This document shows positions 1-10,352 of a stretch of 64,000 bases of DNA, piece by piece. Below the pieces are notes generated by a model that saw only the letters and a list, made by a program, of their open reading frames with translations, had not been told where the DNA came from and did no database searches. Within the stretch, counting starts at the first letter, position 1; each line of letters opens with the position of its first letter. The DNA is from Litoditis marina (taxonomy: Eukaryota; Nematoda; Chromadorea; Rhabditida; Rhabditidae), in contig OZ038435.1 in the NCBI GenBank assembly GCA_964036275.1, positions 31,725,521 through 31,789,520 on the forward strand, written 5' to 3'. Made by a program: the position numbers and the translations under genes.

Positions 1-858
1 TTGGACCCTCCTCTCCGTAACCGCCAATCTGTAAGATTCAAGATTGATAGAAAAGCCTAACCATTCTGCCTCCCTCTCGGGAATCCAAGAACACTTGGCA
101 TCCGCGAAGAACCATCCTCCGTCACCAAGGTCACGCCGAATCCTCTCTGCAGAGCTCCAGCAATCAGACCTGGAAATGTCCCAAATAATACCGTCATCAA
201 TGTAAATAGCTATCCCTTCTCCCTCAGATCTCCATTTCTTAATGAAGGGCCTCAGCATCTTCGTGAACAGTCTAGGGGCAGACGAAAGTCCGAAAGGCAC
301 AACCGTATATACATAAGTTGACCCGTTCCACGAAAAACCTAGATATTTTCTATGCTCCTGCGCAACCAAAATGTGATGATAACCAGCCTTAAGATCGAAA
401 GTACACATATATCCACCTTTCGGCAGCAATTGAGAAACTACAGCCATATCGTCTAGTTTGCATTTATCTTTTGGCAGCGATAAATTTAACTGTGATAAAT
501 CTAGAATAAGCCTCAATTTCTTACCTTCAGCCACCGACAGAGGATTGATACGCACGGGATCTCCCGACCTGACCTCCTGCACCGCCCCCGACCGAATAAG
601 ATCTGAAACAGCTGTGGATACAAAATCACTATGCAAAAGAGCCGATTTATTATTAACCGTTCCCACCAACGGCGCCGGCTCCTCTACAAACGGAATAGAA
701 TAACCATGAACAACGGTATTTAGAACTAAAATAGAAGGATTAAGCTTTAACCAAAAATTTCTAAACTGTTCCCTATGAATCGAACCAACTGAATACTCAC
801 TATCATCTCCTGCGGGATGGACATTCCCGCTTCCAATGTCCACTTTGTCCACACGCAT
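1..858 (-). CDS. DIRS/PAT-type retrotransposon pol, reverse transcriptase part (partial)
   Basis: Reading the minus strand, one open frame runs from an ATG near 858 off the left edge. It encodes a reverse transcriptase that would copy the element RNA. Visible landmarks, in order, are TFDLKAGYHH (about 373-402), PFGLSSAPRLFTK (about 262-297) and the catalytic YIDD (193-204), followed by a connection segment with EWLGF. The FGLSSAPRxFTK and YIDD pairing is typical of DIRS-like elements, which move with a tyrosine recombinase instead of an integrase. That gene and the RNase H would lie beyond position 1. The frame overlaps the end of gag by about 50 bases in a different phase, so pol is probably made by frameshifting or re-initiation. 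No stop was found in the 858 bases, so this copy may be young. An LTR (Ty3-like) assignment is less likely. Confidence 0.8.
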   Translation of the reverse strand, partial: MRVDKVDIGSGNVHPAGDDSEYSVGSIHREQFRNFWLKLNPSILVLNTVVHGYSIPFVEEPAPLVGTVNNKSALLHSDFVSTAVSDLIRSGAVQEVRSGDPVRINPLSVAEGKKLRLILDLSQLNLSLPKDKCKLDDMAVVSQLLPKGGYMCTFDLKAGYHHILVAQEHRKYLGFSWNGSTYVYTVVPFGLSSAPRLFTKMLRPFIKKWRSEGEGIAIYIDDGIIWDISRSDCWSSAERIRRDLGDGGWFFADAKCSWIPEREAEWLGFSINLESYRLAVTERRVQ

Positions 859-1765
859 GACAGACGCCGCTGCTCCCGTTGCTGTTGAAAGGGGGACCCC
901 GACCTTGTTGGTGAGCAGGCCTCGAACCACCTCTCCCACCGCTGGATGCGAATGCCATTTGAGGCTGGGAGACGTATCCGTACTGGGGAGCAGCATGCCG
1001 GGCCACTCCCCCCTTCCGAAAGGGCCGTCTCTTTGGAGATGGCGAGCGAGACTCCGATTCCGAGCTATCCCTCCTTCTTCTTCTGCCCTTGGACTTCCTA
1101 GCAGCGAAATCCGCGAGATTGGGGTCCACCTCCCGGATGGCGTCGATTTCCTTCCTATTTTCGATATAATCAAAAATCTCCGGCTTGGTATCACCGATCA
1201 CGAGAGTAACATTCCTATGCTTGATTTTTTCGATCACCGCTCCCAGCTCTTCCCGTTCCTTGCCCTCCTGGGCCGTAGCGTGCAACTTCTGAAGTTGTCC
1301 CTGGATTTCACAGTTGAACTCGTGCTGCATTCTGAAGGCCTTTTTGGTGAACTTAGGCTTGTTCTCCACGGCCGGAGCCAGCTCGCTTGCCGCTACTCTA
1401 GCCTGATGTTGCCCAGCCGAAATGGCGGAATTAAGCAATTGCGTGACAACGTCGATCGATAATGCCTGCCCGTTCGCGACGGAACCCGAAGAACCTGCGA
1501 CCACCGGAGCCGCGTGCACGATACCACCAGCTCCGAATGCCAGACCGTTCTGCGAAGTACCTAATCCTGTAGACAAGGGAACGCCGCCCGCCACCAAACC
1601 TCCTCCTTGACTTCCTTGCGCCGCCGGCACCGTGATTGTCCCTCCGCTTCCAGTAATACCACCTCCTGCCACAACGGGCGCCGTAACCTTCTGAGCACTT
1701 TGCGCTGCACCATTACCGTTCGCCGACGATACCGTAGACCCAGTCTGTGATTGACCCGCAGTCAT
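803..1765 (-). CDS. DIRS/PAT-type retrotransposon Gag with CCHC zinc knuckle
   Basis: An intact 320-residue reading frame with an ATG at 1765. The first 120 residues are rich in Gly, Ser, Ala and Val. A charged middle segment follows (about 135-230). Next comes a basic Arg/Ser stretch (RRRRRR then SESESRSPSP, about 225-245). The C terminus holds one zinc knuckle, CHACGQSGHWKREC, of the CX2CX4HX4C type. Gag would package the element RNA into particles. It is followed at once by the pol frame, in overlapping order gag-pol, as in PAT and DIRS elements. Codons are GC-richer than the surrounding DNA, which fits a recent insertion. The Gag/nucleocapsid assignment rests on the knuckle and the order, not on similarity of the middle part. 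Confidence 0.8.
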   Translation of the reverse strand: MTAGQSQTGSTVSSANGNGAAQSAQKVTAPVVAGGGITGSGGTITVPAAQGSQGGGLVAGGVPLSTGLGTSQNGLAFGAGGIVHAAPVVAGSSGSVANGQALSIDVVTQLLNSAISAGQHQARVAASELAPAVENKPKFTKKAFRMQHEFNCEIQGQLQKLHATAQEGKEREELGAVIEKIKHRNVTLVIGDTKPEIFDYIENRKEIDAIREVDPNLADFAARKSKGRRRRRDSSESESRSPSPKRRPFRKGGVARHAAPQYGYVSQPQMAFASSGGRGGSRPAHQQGRGPPFNSNGSSGVCHACGQSGHWKRECPSRRR

Positions 1766-2400
1766 CCTAGAAAAACCTCGAATTTAGAATCACAAATAGA
1801 ATTTTTGGCAAAACGAGAAGAGAAATTAATATAAACTATAGTAAAACAGCCGAAATAACCTGCGGGAGTACCCTATACCTTGAATATAGTCTATAATCCT
1901 GAACCTTTCAATTTTAAAATGAAAATTGAATAATTTCACCACGCACCAAAGACAAAAACCTGGATAATGAGTGAAATTTTGGGAATTTCACATTCAAAAC
2001 CTACCGTACCCGGAGCGGTACGGGACCCACTTTGAATTTGGCGCTTTCTGCGGGAAATTCAAATTCATTCGAAATTCCAATTTTCGATGGACCGAAGTTG
2101 GAGCCCCTCATCAAGGATGCCAATTAGTTAGTTTTTGTACTATACCTCTTTCTCAGCATAGGTGCATTCCCCTTTAGCTGACCGAGGGATCCTGAACTTG
2201 GTTGGGCTGAGGGGACCCATAACTATTCCAAAATTGCTGCAGTCCCTGGCAAATTATCTAGAAGGGGACCTATAACTTTTTGCTTTTTTCATGGGGGATG
2301 CTTAACTTATCCCACCCTCGAACCGACCCTATCCCGCCTATAATTTTCAGAAGGAACCGCGTAAAATGGAATGCCGAGATTTAGTCTCGGTATAAGTCTT
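1766..2400 (-). mobile_element. Probable 5' untranslated/terminal part of the DIRS-type element
   Basis: This stretch lies just upstream of gag and has no good reading frame. It contains runs like GGGGACC and CCATAACT that recur at 2205-2275. Split direct or inverted terminal repeats of a DIRS element would be expected here, but the matching copy is outside the window, so the outer border cannot be placed. It is included because something must carry the promoter of the gag-pol transcript. Confidence 0.35.
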
Positions 2401-3523
2401 TTGGTCAATTAGGCAAGCGTCGGTGCGATTTTATCTACAGTGGGCTTGTACAAATAGTTGTGGAAATAAATGGCTCCTCGGGAAACTATTTTTTTTTGCA
2501 ATCTCGTACATTCACCTGTTTTGTATCGTTACAGCAGCAGTTATCATATCGGCGTATTCGAAGTTCGAGTATATTACATTTCCATTGTAGGAGTGGTAGT
2601 GAAGTTCTGAGGTTGATACTGCCATGCTCAAGAAGTCGGTGCCAAATTCCCTGGACGTTTCCTCGAAACCTCAGAGTGAAGGTATGTTGTTATGTTCAAG
2701 AGAATGGAAACAGGCCCTCTTCAACGCAAGTTTTGTCGCGCCCGCGGGTTTTCGAAACCACGTTTTTCATTTAAGTTCGTGGAAGGCTATTGGTCGCTAT
2801 TTCTGTTCGGAAATCATGTTCTGGGTACTTTTCATTACACTGTGGGTTTCCAACCAGTCGGCTTGTTGGATATTTGCACAAACTAGGAGTATTGTCGAAT
2901 ATCTCATCCCAACATCCATAAGGACCCGTTTTTCTTGAAAATAGGAAATTCCGAATGAATGAGAAGTTTTACCCTGCAACTCGTGAAAAATACGCTTCCC
3001 GTTTCGTATCGCTGTCACCCGAAACCACCTTAACCATTCTTTTAGGTTCCCGTTCCGTTCGTTCAAGTCAACGAAGTTCCTCCAAAGTTTGTTCAATTCA
3101 ATTGAATGAAGGGCGATTCAAGGACTTTCACAGGGATACAATATGCTCCACCGGTTGATTCATCGAAAGCAGCTCAACTACCCCATCTCGACTACAGCTG
3201 AAATCTCAAGGTATTCCATTTGATTCTTCATTTACAACTTGTTGACTTCGAATAAGACTTATAGACGGTTTCTGTTATTTAACATATTACTTTGAATGTT
3301 TCCTCTTCAAAAAACGGTTCCGTTCTAGCGAGCCCGCTTTGTAATGCTACTTCTGAATGTCTATTCTCGATTCTAGTTATTCTTCTTGTTTAGTCTTGGT
3401 CTCGCCTAGTTCAAAGTTACTATGTAATGAGCAAATCACGCTTTTTAGAGAGTTCATCTTTTTCACTTGAGCTATTCTCTGCCTGGAACAAGTGCAAAAG
3501 TAACAGTTGAAAAGATGAGGAAA
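2401..3523. other. Non-coding stretch, no gene recognised
   Basis: Several short frames overlap here on both strands, but none has a recognisable motif, splice-site support or protein-like composition. No tRNA, terminal repeat or tandem repeat was seen. Confidence 0.5.
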
Positions 3524-3649
3524 CTTAAAGCAGGACGATTATGTGAGCCAATCCCGTGTCAACGGTCCTTTAAACTGCAATTGGAAAATGTATTGCAGTT
3601 TAAAGGACTGAAGCGTTGGGATTGGACCACATAATCGCCCATCTTTAAG
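3524..3649. mobile_element. Hairpin MITE family A, copy 1
   Basis: A palindromic element of about 125 bp. It begins CTTAAAGCAGGACGATTATG and ends with the complementary ATAATCG...CTTTAAG. The middle has inverted copies of TTTAAACTGCAAT and ATTGCAGTTTAAA. Eight copies lie in this window (3.5, 21.2, 37.3, 38.3, 47.9, 48.4, 56.5 and 57.8 kb). It has no coding capacity, so it must be mobilised by a transposase from elsewhere. Confidence 0.85.
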
Positions 3650-3683
3650 CTGCGTGTGATTCCTGTTTCCTGTAGAAATCTAA

Positions 3684-5169
3684 GGCTGCGTTCACACTAC
3701 GTGCACCCAGATGCAGCGGCCTCGCAACCTGGGGGCTCGCCTGCTAAAAACATGATTATCGATTGAGCCGCCGCATCCAGGTGCGGCGGCTCGTGCACCC
3801 AGGTGCATTTAGGAGGTTCATACTTATTTTGCAGCGGCCGCTCACTTTTGCCGCCGGTTTGGGATATTTTTGCATCCAACTCAAGAAGCCGCTGCCTTTG
3901 CTTGCAATCAAAGGCAGCGGCCACTTCCGTGCTTGCATTTTCTTTGTAACTTGAGTTTATTTGTTGTTCTGTTCCCATTGTGCATTTTCAATAAAGTTCT
4001 GTCAGGTGTTTGGAACAATATCATCAGTGAGCAGCAATTTTATAGTGGAAATACCGGTGTGCAACCGTCAGAGCTATTATTTTTCATAAATTCACAATAA
4101 AATATCGCGCGCGCGTGCACGCGACGCGACAGTTTTTTTAAAGTGGATGAAATCGTACCAAATTTAGCGTACGAGTGTAGTAGTATCTGATAACGTAAAA
4201 TACAACTCACATTTTTGAAAAAACGCGCGCGCTGCACGCGATGCGACAGTTTTCTCAAAGTGGATGAAATCGTACCAAATTTGGCGTGCGAGTGTAGTAG
4301 TTATTGATAACGTCAAATACAATTCATATTTCTGAGAGAACGCGCGCGCTGCACGCGACGCGACAGTTTTTACAAAGTGGATGAAATCGTACCAAATTTG
4401 GCGTACGAGTGTGGTAGTATCTTCTTACGTCAAATACCAGTCAAATTTTAATAAAATAGCGCGAGCTGCACGCGACGCGACAGTTTTTTCAGAGTGGATG
4501 AAATCGTTTCAAATTTGGCGTAGAGTGTAGTAGTATCTGATAACGTCAAATATTATTCAAAATTACGAGAAAAGCGCGCGCGACAGTTTTTTTTGGCAGG
4601 TCTTAGGCATGCCGTAAAATGAACATTGTACGTTGGCAAGCGTCTAGATTGCGTAAAATTGTTCGACAGGCCGTTTGCACGCAGTGAAAGCAAAAAATAC
4701 GTCGACAGGCGTAAATATCACATTCATTCAATGGCACGCAGGAAAATGAAATTGTTTGATTAAATACAATATAGTCGTGTTTGGTATCATTCTATAGCAA
4801 ATTTTGTGATCTGCAACATGTATAACTGCTAGACGCCGCAGGCGTCTAGTCATTTGAAGTATACACAAGGCGAAAATAGAATTGCATCTTCTTTCCGCGC
4901 CAGAGCGATAGGACACGCGTACGCAATGGCACGGTTTGCGTATAGACCAGAAATTAAACAAAATTATATAATGTTTGAATTTTGCTCAAGTTTGAGAAAA
5001 TCGTAACGGCCTCCAAGTAGGTTCATACTTCTCGACAGCAAGAAGCAGCGGCTTTCAGCTTTCAGATCCGGATGCAGCGGCTTTTGACTGAAATGCAGCC
5101 TTTGCTATTTTTGGCCGCTGCATCCAGATGCAGCGGCTCGAGTTGGAGGCGCGAAGTGTGAACGCAGCC
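3684..5169. mobile_element. Non-autonomous PIF/Harbinger-like element with TAA target duplication
   Basis: The left end reads GGCTGCGTTCACACTACG and the right end is its inverse, CGAAGTGTGAACGCAGCC. Both ends are followed inward by copies of GCATCTGGATGCAGCGGC-type palindromes. TAA flanks both sides (3681-3683 and 5170-5172), the 3-bp duplication size typical of PIF/Harbinger elements. No transposase frame is present. The interior carries the 119-bp minisatellite at 4098-4590 and several GATGCAGCGGC hairpins near 3705, 3785, 3835, 5040 and 5120. The superfamily is inferred from the duplication and the GGC-type ends. Confidence 0.75.
4098..4590. repeat. Minisatellite, about 119-bp unit, four copies
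   Basis: Units begin near 4106, 4222, 4340 and 4459, with a stub at 4574. Each starts with a CG-rich core (GCTGCACGCGACGCGACAG), followed by AAAGTGGATGAAATCGTACC and an AT-rich part ending in AACGTCAAATAC. The copies differ by scattered substitutions and small indels. The array sits entirely inside the Harbinger-like element. Confidence 0.9.
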
Positions 5170-5172
5170 TAA

Positions 5173-5534
5173 CTGAATTCCATTTCCCCTCATTGTAGAG
5201 CAAAACTACCCAACCCATTTGCCCGGTCGTGAGGACTGCTGAAACACTAATGGCTATGGCTTTTGATGATATATGTTTAATGGATATATTTTTCAGAGGA
5301 TTGTGATCTCGTCGACTCGTCAAATGTTGGAACCAAGGCCTCTCAAGGAGAAGAGTCGTCTCTCGTCACCCCCATGCTCATAAAAGAAGGATGGGGGCAG
5401 TAGATTCCCGTGCTCTGTTTATTATGTGACGTTTTGCGGGCGAGCAGAGACAGAAAGTGTTTGTTGGCATCGGTGATGGGATTAGCCTTTCGATCCTATG
5501 CCCTCTGGGGCGACTTTCATGTTTTCAAAGAAAG
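5173..5534. other. Spacer with no clear gene; possible last exon of the bHLH gene
   Basis: On the minus strand a TTTCAG acceptor at about 5239-5244 is followed by a short frame, QSSRPGKWVG then stop (about 5206-5238). It could be the final exon of the bHLH gene if an alternative CAG/GTG donor in its exon 4 is used. The phase does not fit the main donor, so this is only a possibility. Confidence 0.2.
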
Positions 5535-6205
5535 TGGCTGCCAGCCGCAATAGTTAGTTGCCAGTACCGGTCGCTGCCAGCCGTATTAGTTTGATCTGTG
5601 TGGCTGCTTTTGTGTAGTACGAGCTACTGCCAGCCGTTATAATTCGTTCTGTGAGGGTTTTTTGGTGGTGCGGGTTGCTGTTAGCCGTATTAGTTTGGTC
5701 TGTGTGGGTGCTTTTGAGTGGTACGAGTTGCTGCCAGCCGTTATAATTTGCTGCGTGTGGGTTTTTTTTTGGTGATACGGGTCGCTGTTAGCCGTATTAG
5801 TTTGGTCTGTGTGAGTGTTTTTGGGTGGTACAAGTTGATGCCAGCCGTTACAATTTGCTCTGTGTGGGGTTTCTCGGTAGTACCGGTCCCTGTCAGCCGC
5901 AATAGTACTAACTAACTTTAGCTCTGTGTGGAGTCTTTGAAGTGGTACAGGTTGCTACCAGTCGTGATAGTTAGCTCTGTGTGGGGGATTTTGGGTGATA
6001 CAAGTTGCTGTCAGTCGATTTACTTTGCTCTGTATGGGTGCTTTTGGGTGTAACGAGTTCTTGCCAGTCGTAACAGTTAGCTCAGTGTGGGGTTTTTTTG
6101 GTTGGTCTGGGTCGGCCCCGTGTTAGTTAGCTCTGTGTGGGGGTTTTGGGTGGTACAGGTCGCTGCCAGCCGCTGTAGTTAGCCCTGTAAGGGAGTTTGG
6201 TATTA
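5535..6205. repeat. Tandem array, about 60-bp unit with dimeric higher-order pattern
   Basis: About eleven diverged units share GCTGCCAGCCG then TCTGTGTGGG then TTTTGGGTGGTAC. Two unit types alternate in the left half: one with CGTATTAGTTTGGTCTG and one with CGTTATAATTTGCTCTG. This gives a repeat of about 120 bp built of two 60-bp halves. The right half is more degenerate. No coding sense was found. Confidence 0.85.
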
Positions 6206-6556
6206 CGAGTGGTTTGTGTAGGACAGCTGGAGTACTATCTTTGTTTCGGTAAATCTTATCGATAAGGGAATTTGATTCCCACTTAGTTGGCGGATTTTTA
6301 ACCCCAGCGAGCCACAACACCACAAAAAAAACAAGGTCTGTTTTGAAACTAATATGACAGTATACTTTCTTTCTCTTACTACTTTCTCAAAACTACTTTC
6401 TACTTTCTCTCACTACTTTCTCTACTTTCTCAGATAATTTCAATTCAATTCAGATAATTCAAGATACTTGTCAGATAATCAGTAACTACTTTCTCAGATA
6501 GACGAACTGTCGTAGTAGTGGAACGAGAACGTTTCAAGAGGGAACAATCAACTTAC

Positions 6557-9105
6557 CCATTGGCACCTGATTGTTCTTCATCTGAGCTGGCTCAATCGCT
6601 TTAGGGGCTCTGATGCCCGGGGGCGGACCCCCGCTGCTACTCTTGAAATATTAAGTATTATTATTTGTGACAGTGGGAAGTCAGTGCGTGCAACTCGATC
6701 TGGGTGAGCATAACTAATTTGTAGTTGGATCTGTATACACTAGTTTTGAGAGTGCCAACTCAAGTGTAGGCGGATACAACTACAAATACAGCTGAACAAG
6801 ACAACATGTACGGTTTTGCCCATTTTGTGACTTGAAGAAGGACTGAACCTTGTCCTGAATCTGATTTGAACATGTTGGCAGTACAAAGTTCGAAAGGCAC
6901 TCCGTTGTGTGAACTCCACAAAAGTTCGAAATCACGCCTAAAACTTGCGGAGAGCAAACTAAAATTTACGTTCGCAAATATATTTCTGCCTTTGGTTTGC
7001 TCTGTTAGCTGAAAGTGATTTTCAAACTCACGTTGAGCAAATCTACCAGTGCGTCAATGTACTTGATTGCCGCCTGGAGAATTTTTAACTTCGATACCCT
7101 TTTTGAATGGGATCTGAGCGAAGGCAGATGACATTTCAAGACGACAAACGCCTGGAACGAATATTCGTCGTGCATATTCGCTTTTCTTCAGATCGTGTAA
7201 TGTTTGTTTTTCGGCACCTTCGCTGCGGGAATTCTGCTAGCCGATGGTACCAGCCAAATGCTCTACCTAATTTGCGTGTTATGAATGCCCACCACTCACT
7301 AGACACTTGGAAAGTGGCTTTGTGTTGATTCAGAGAATACCGTGAACATTCACTAAGATAAGTATTGACGTTTCTCAGCACTGACTGCACTTCACTGCTA
7401 TAACGAATCACGTCTTCCTATCCTTATTAACACCAATCTCATTTATTATGTGACTGGCAGTAACCCTAACGTGAACAATTCTAGTCATGAATGACGTAGT
7501 TGCAGGGTTCGCTTTTCTATAAGCAAACCTGAACAATGTGTGTTACTCTACCCCGCTGTCTTCGTAGTTTGATCCCGTTGCTTTTCGGTGAAAATTCGTA
7601 AATAACGGCATGCGTCGAGATCAAAGTACAACAGAGATCACTTATATACTTACCTGGTTCACCGTGTGCACCCTGGTTCGCTCCCTGGCATTTCGTTTCG
7701 CGACCACATTCCCGTTTTTCTCCCAGCCGTCTTCTCCCTTCTCCGAACCACTCATGTCTATGTCGGGACTCATCGAGCATTCTAAACCATCGGTTCTCAG
7801 AGAATTAGAACTTTTATTGATTCCGATAATTTATATTTAAATACGTGTAAAACCAGTCTGTTCAGAGTACGTATGCTAGAGACGCCTGGCACCTTCATCC
7901 TAACCTGCGTCTCTCGCCTCACTATTTCTTGTCTCTTACATCCCGGCGGGATGTAAGAGCAGAGAAATAGCGTATGTTTGAGGAGACGCAGGATGAAATG
8001 AAGGTGTCTGGATCTTCTAGCATAGGTATTCCAGATGTGAATCTTTCCAGATTCTTCATAGAAATCCATTTGGTTCACTGTACTACAATCGTGATTTCTG
8101 AGTATGTATGCTAGAAGGTCCCGGCACCTTTATCCCATCCTGCGTATCCTCAAACATACGCTATTTCTCTACTCTTACATCCCGCCGGGATATAAGAGAC
8201 GAGCAACAGTAAGGCAGAGCGAGAGACGCAGGATGGGATGAAGGTTCCGGGAACTTTTAGCATACGTACTCTGAACACCTCTTTCTACTGACGGTGTCAC
8301 CGTGAGCGTAACTTGGACATGCTATAGTTCGTTTCAACCATCGATAGCAGCCAGTTACAGTAGATTTCAGTGGGCGGAGTCAATTATGTTGGAATGTTTC
8401 CAACAGCGATCAGCCTAATCAAAATTGTGCACCAGCTGGGTATTGAACTCAGCTGTGATAGGTGCTGCGGCGCCCACAAGCAGCCGGCCATCTGAACATG
8501 GTCCCAAACTAAAAAGAGTGATATCCAACCATCTTTTCTGGCCGTTTTTCAATGCTTATTTTATCTCACAAAAAGTGGTTCAAATTACTCCCCGATCATG
8601 TGGTAATCTTTTGAAAACAAAAAAGTTGCAAAAATCCAAAAACAACCAGTTTTAGAATTTTTTTTGCAATGAAAAGACTGGCAAGCTGCCAGATCAGTCG
8701 CCTGCAATATAGGGTGCGCTCGGCCAGCATGGCTGACTGCTATTGATGGGTGAAACGAACTATAGTTCAAGCTAACTAACAATTTCTTCAAGAGCTTTGA
8801 CATGGTATTGATGACCATGCATGTTGGCATCATACGCTGTGTTTGTAGTTTGATCACACTACCTTCCATTTATGAATGCGAGTAATTTTGCTCTGTACGG
8901 GGATCAAACTACAGCTCTGACGTGGTCACATTCTGTATACAAATTTGAGTTGTCCATTTCTTCACCCCTTCCCCATATTCGTACCTGATTCGTTCCACGG
9001 TGCCGATGATGTCATTCGCACGTCTCCGTTATTCTGATGAAATCTGGGATTCAGTTGACACTGAATTCTCACCTGACTCTTCATAAGCATGGCGTCCTCG
9101 ATCAT
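6557..9105 (-). CDS. bHLH transcription factor, four exons seen (C-terminus uncertain)
   Basis: Exons on the minus strand are 9105-8985, 7781-7654, 7151-7032 and 6641-6557, with GT donors and in-phase junctions (1, 0, 0). Exon 2 ends with the DNA-contacting basic region KRNARERTRVHTVNQ (residues about 69-83). Exon 3 is the helix-loop-helix (residues 84-123), with HLPSLR and SKRVSKLKILQAAIKYI. The protein should bind E-box DNA as a dimer. The basic region and helix 2 look like the atonal/achaete-scute group, but I cannot name the subfamily. Exon 4 encodes a Gly/Pro-rich tail and uses an unusual AAG acceptor. The stop was not located. A TTTTTAG acceptor lies about 20 bases before the ATG, with an in-frame stop. 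Exon 1 contains 39 bases with GTGAG and TTTCATCAG borders that could be removed or kept, both in frame. Intron 1 is filled with four MITEs. Confidence 0.75.
7866..8029. mobile_element. Palindromic MITE family D, copy 1
   Basis: The ends AGTACGTATGCTAGA and TCTAGCATAGGTATT are inverted. The interior has inverted copies of CACCTTCATCC, GCGTCTC and a central palindrome, CATCCCGGCGGGATG. It lies in intron 1 of the bHLH gene. Confidence 0.8.
8101..8270. mobile_element. Palindromic MITE family D, copy 2
   Basis: This is a second copy of the preceding element in the same orientation, 71 bp away. Its ends are AGTATGTATGCTAGA and TAGCATACGTACT and its centre is CATCCCGCCGGGAT. The two copies differ by point changes and by which arm carries the GAGCAACAG variation. 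A degraded relative is near 42020-42060. Confidence 0.8.
8322..8765. mobile_element. 444-bp MITE family B, copy 1
   Basis: Terminal inverted repeats of about 28 bp: it begins CTATAGTTCGTTTCAACCAT and ends with the inverse, GGGTGAAACGAACTATAG. The interior is non-coding. A second copy with high similarity along the whole length lies at 40981-41427 in another gene's intron, which fixes the borders. Confidence 0.9.
8837..8912. mobile_element. Micro-MITE family H, about 75 bp
   Basis: The left end, TGTGTTTGTAGTTTGATCAC, and the right end, GGGGATCAAACTACAGC, are inverted. The same GTTTGTAGTTTGATC core occurs at over a dozen places in the window, often as facing pairs. Confidence 0.7.
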
Positions 9106-10352
9106 AACAGCAGAAAAAGACTAAAAATGGAAAGGCGGTAACCAAAACTGTCCTATATTTAACAAATCTGGCGAGGAAAATATACAAATCATGACGAGAA
9201 GTTGGCAGAGACGTTTGAATTAGTATTTGTAAAAGAAATCATAAGGTAGCGTTCAGTGAAAGGAATATAACTTCGAACAAATCAGTATAATTCATAAGGT
9301 TAACACTAGAGAGAGATTCATCCGATGTGCCTCTGCATTGTCTGCTTTGCACGAGCGTAGAAACATACAGGATGCAGTTGAAGACTTCCTTCAGTTGTTG
9401 GCAGGTACATAATTTTAGAACCACCGTAAATGCACTTGACAGTCAGTTTCTTGCCTAGGAAGAACTGACCTGTTCTATTTCGGCTAACTCTAACTTTTGA
9501 TCATAATTTAAACACACGATGCGAGTGGAACAGTTTTTTTTGCAATTACAAATGGTTTCAAAGAAATTTTCATTGAGAATTAGTCATTCGAAAGTACGAA
9601 TGACACTCTACGACTACACATAGGGGAGATGAGGACTATGAAAAATAACGAATTATGTTCATCGTCGTATTAAACGTCTACCTGAGTTGAAATCGCAGTA
9701 CATTGCTGTTTTGCAAGTGAGAGATTAGCTAATTATGGACTACAGTAATCCGCGCAGGTGCTCAAAAGATAATGGAATAAATGATCATTCCTTACCATTT
9801 ACGTATTATACCTGAATACATTAAGTAACTTGAATCAATTCTCGGAACAGAAGTACCATATTTATTAAATATGCTTCAAAATAAACACAACAGAAGTTAC
9901 GATTGACCAATAACAGACACAATTTCAAAGTTGAAGGAGAAAAATAATGAAATTCACTATTAAAAGAAGGTTTTTCAAACGGTGAACAAGTACTGTGAAA
10001 CGAATCGAAGAAATTCGAAGATATAAACTACAATATCTTAGAACAGAGAGTCCATATTTCCGCGAGCTGATTTGAAGGAAAATTGGTTGTTCCTTGAAGA
10101 AACCGTCTCCAATTTACGTGCAACTGAAAGTTCATAATTACGCGACCCTTAAAGGTTAAGAAGTTAAGATTCTTCTTCCTTACTATTAGAACTAATTGGA
10201 GAACACTACTTACAGTTCATTCAATATCAAGATTTCTACTGAGCCTGAGTGTTTCCTTATTGTTTACTTTTTATGTACTTATTTCGACAAAGACAGATAT
10301 TTGTTTAAATTCTAAATGTATTTTCATGAAAAGAACTTTCAAAATTGATTAC
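9106..10352. other. Spacer between SPF30 and bHLH genes
   Basis: The stretch is AT-rich with no domain-bearing frame. It must hold the last exon of SPF30. One candidate, in the right phase, is 10244-10210 on the minus strand: CTCAG acceptor, then SVEILILNEL and TAA. It has no similarity to the known C-terminus, so this is weak. The promoter or trans-splice region of the bHLH gene is at the left side. Confidence 0.4.

Noticed and set aside
836..1462. 208-codon plus-strand open frame
   Set aside because: It is the antisense shadow of gag. The minus-strand frame has the zinc knuckle and the gag-pol order.
2460..3158. Several 60-104-codon frames on both strands
   Set aside because: They overlap each other, have no motifs and lack splice or start-site support.
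3700..4600. Regularly spaced repeats considered as a CRISPR array
   Set aside because: The units are 119 bp with no short repeat plus unique spacer pattern, and the context is a eukaryotic genome. It is a minisatellite.
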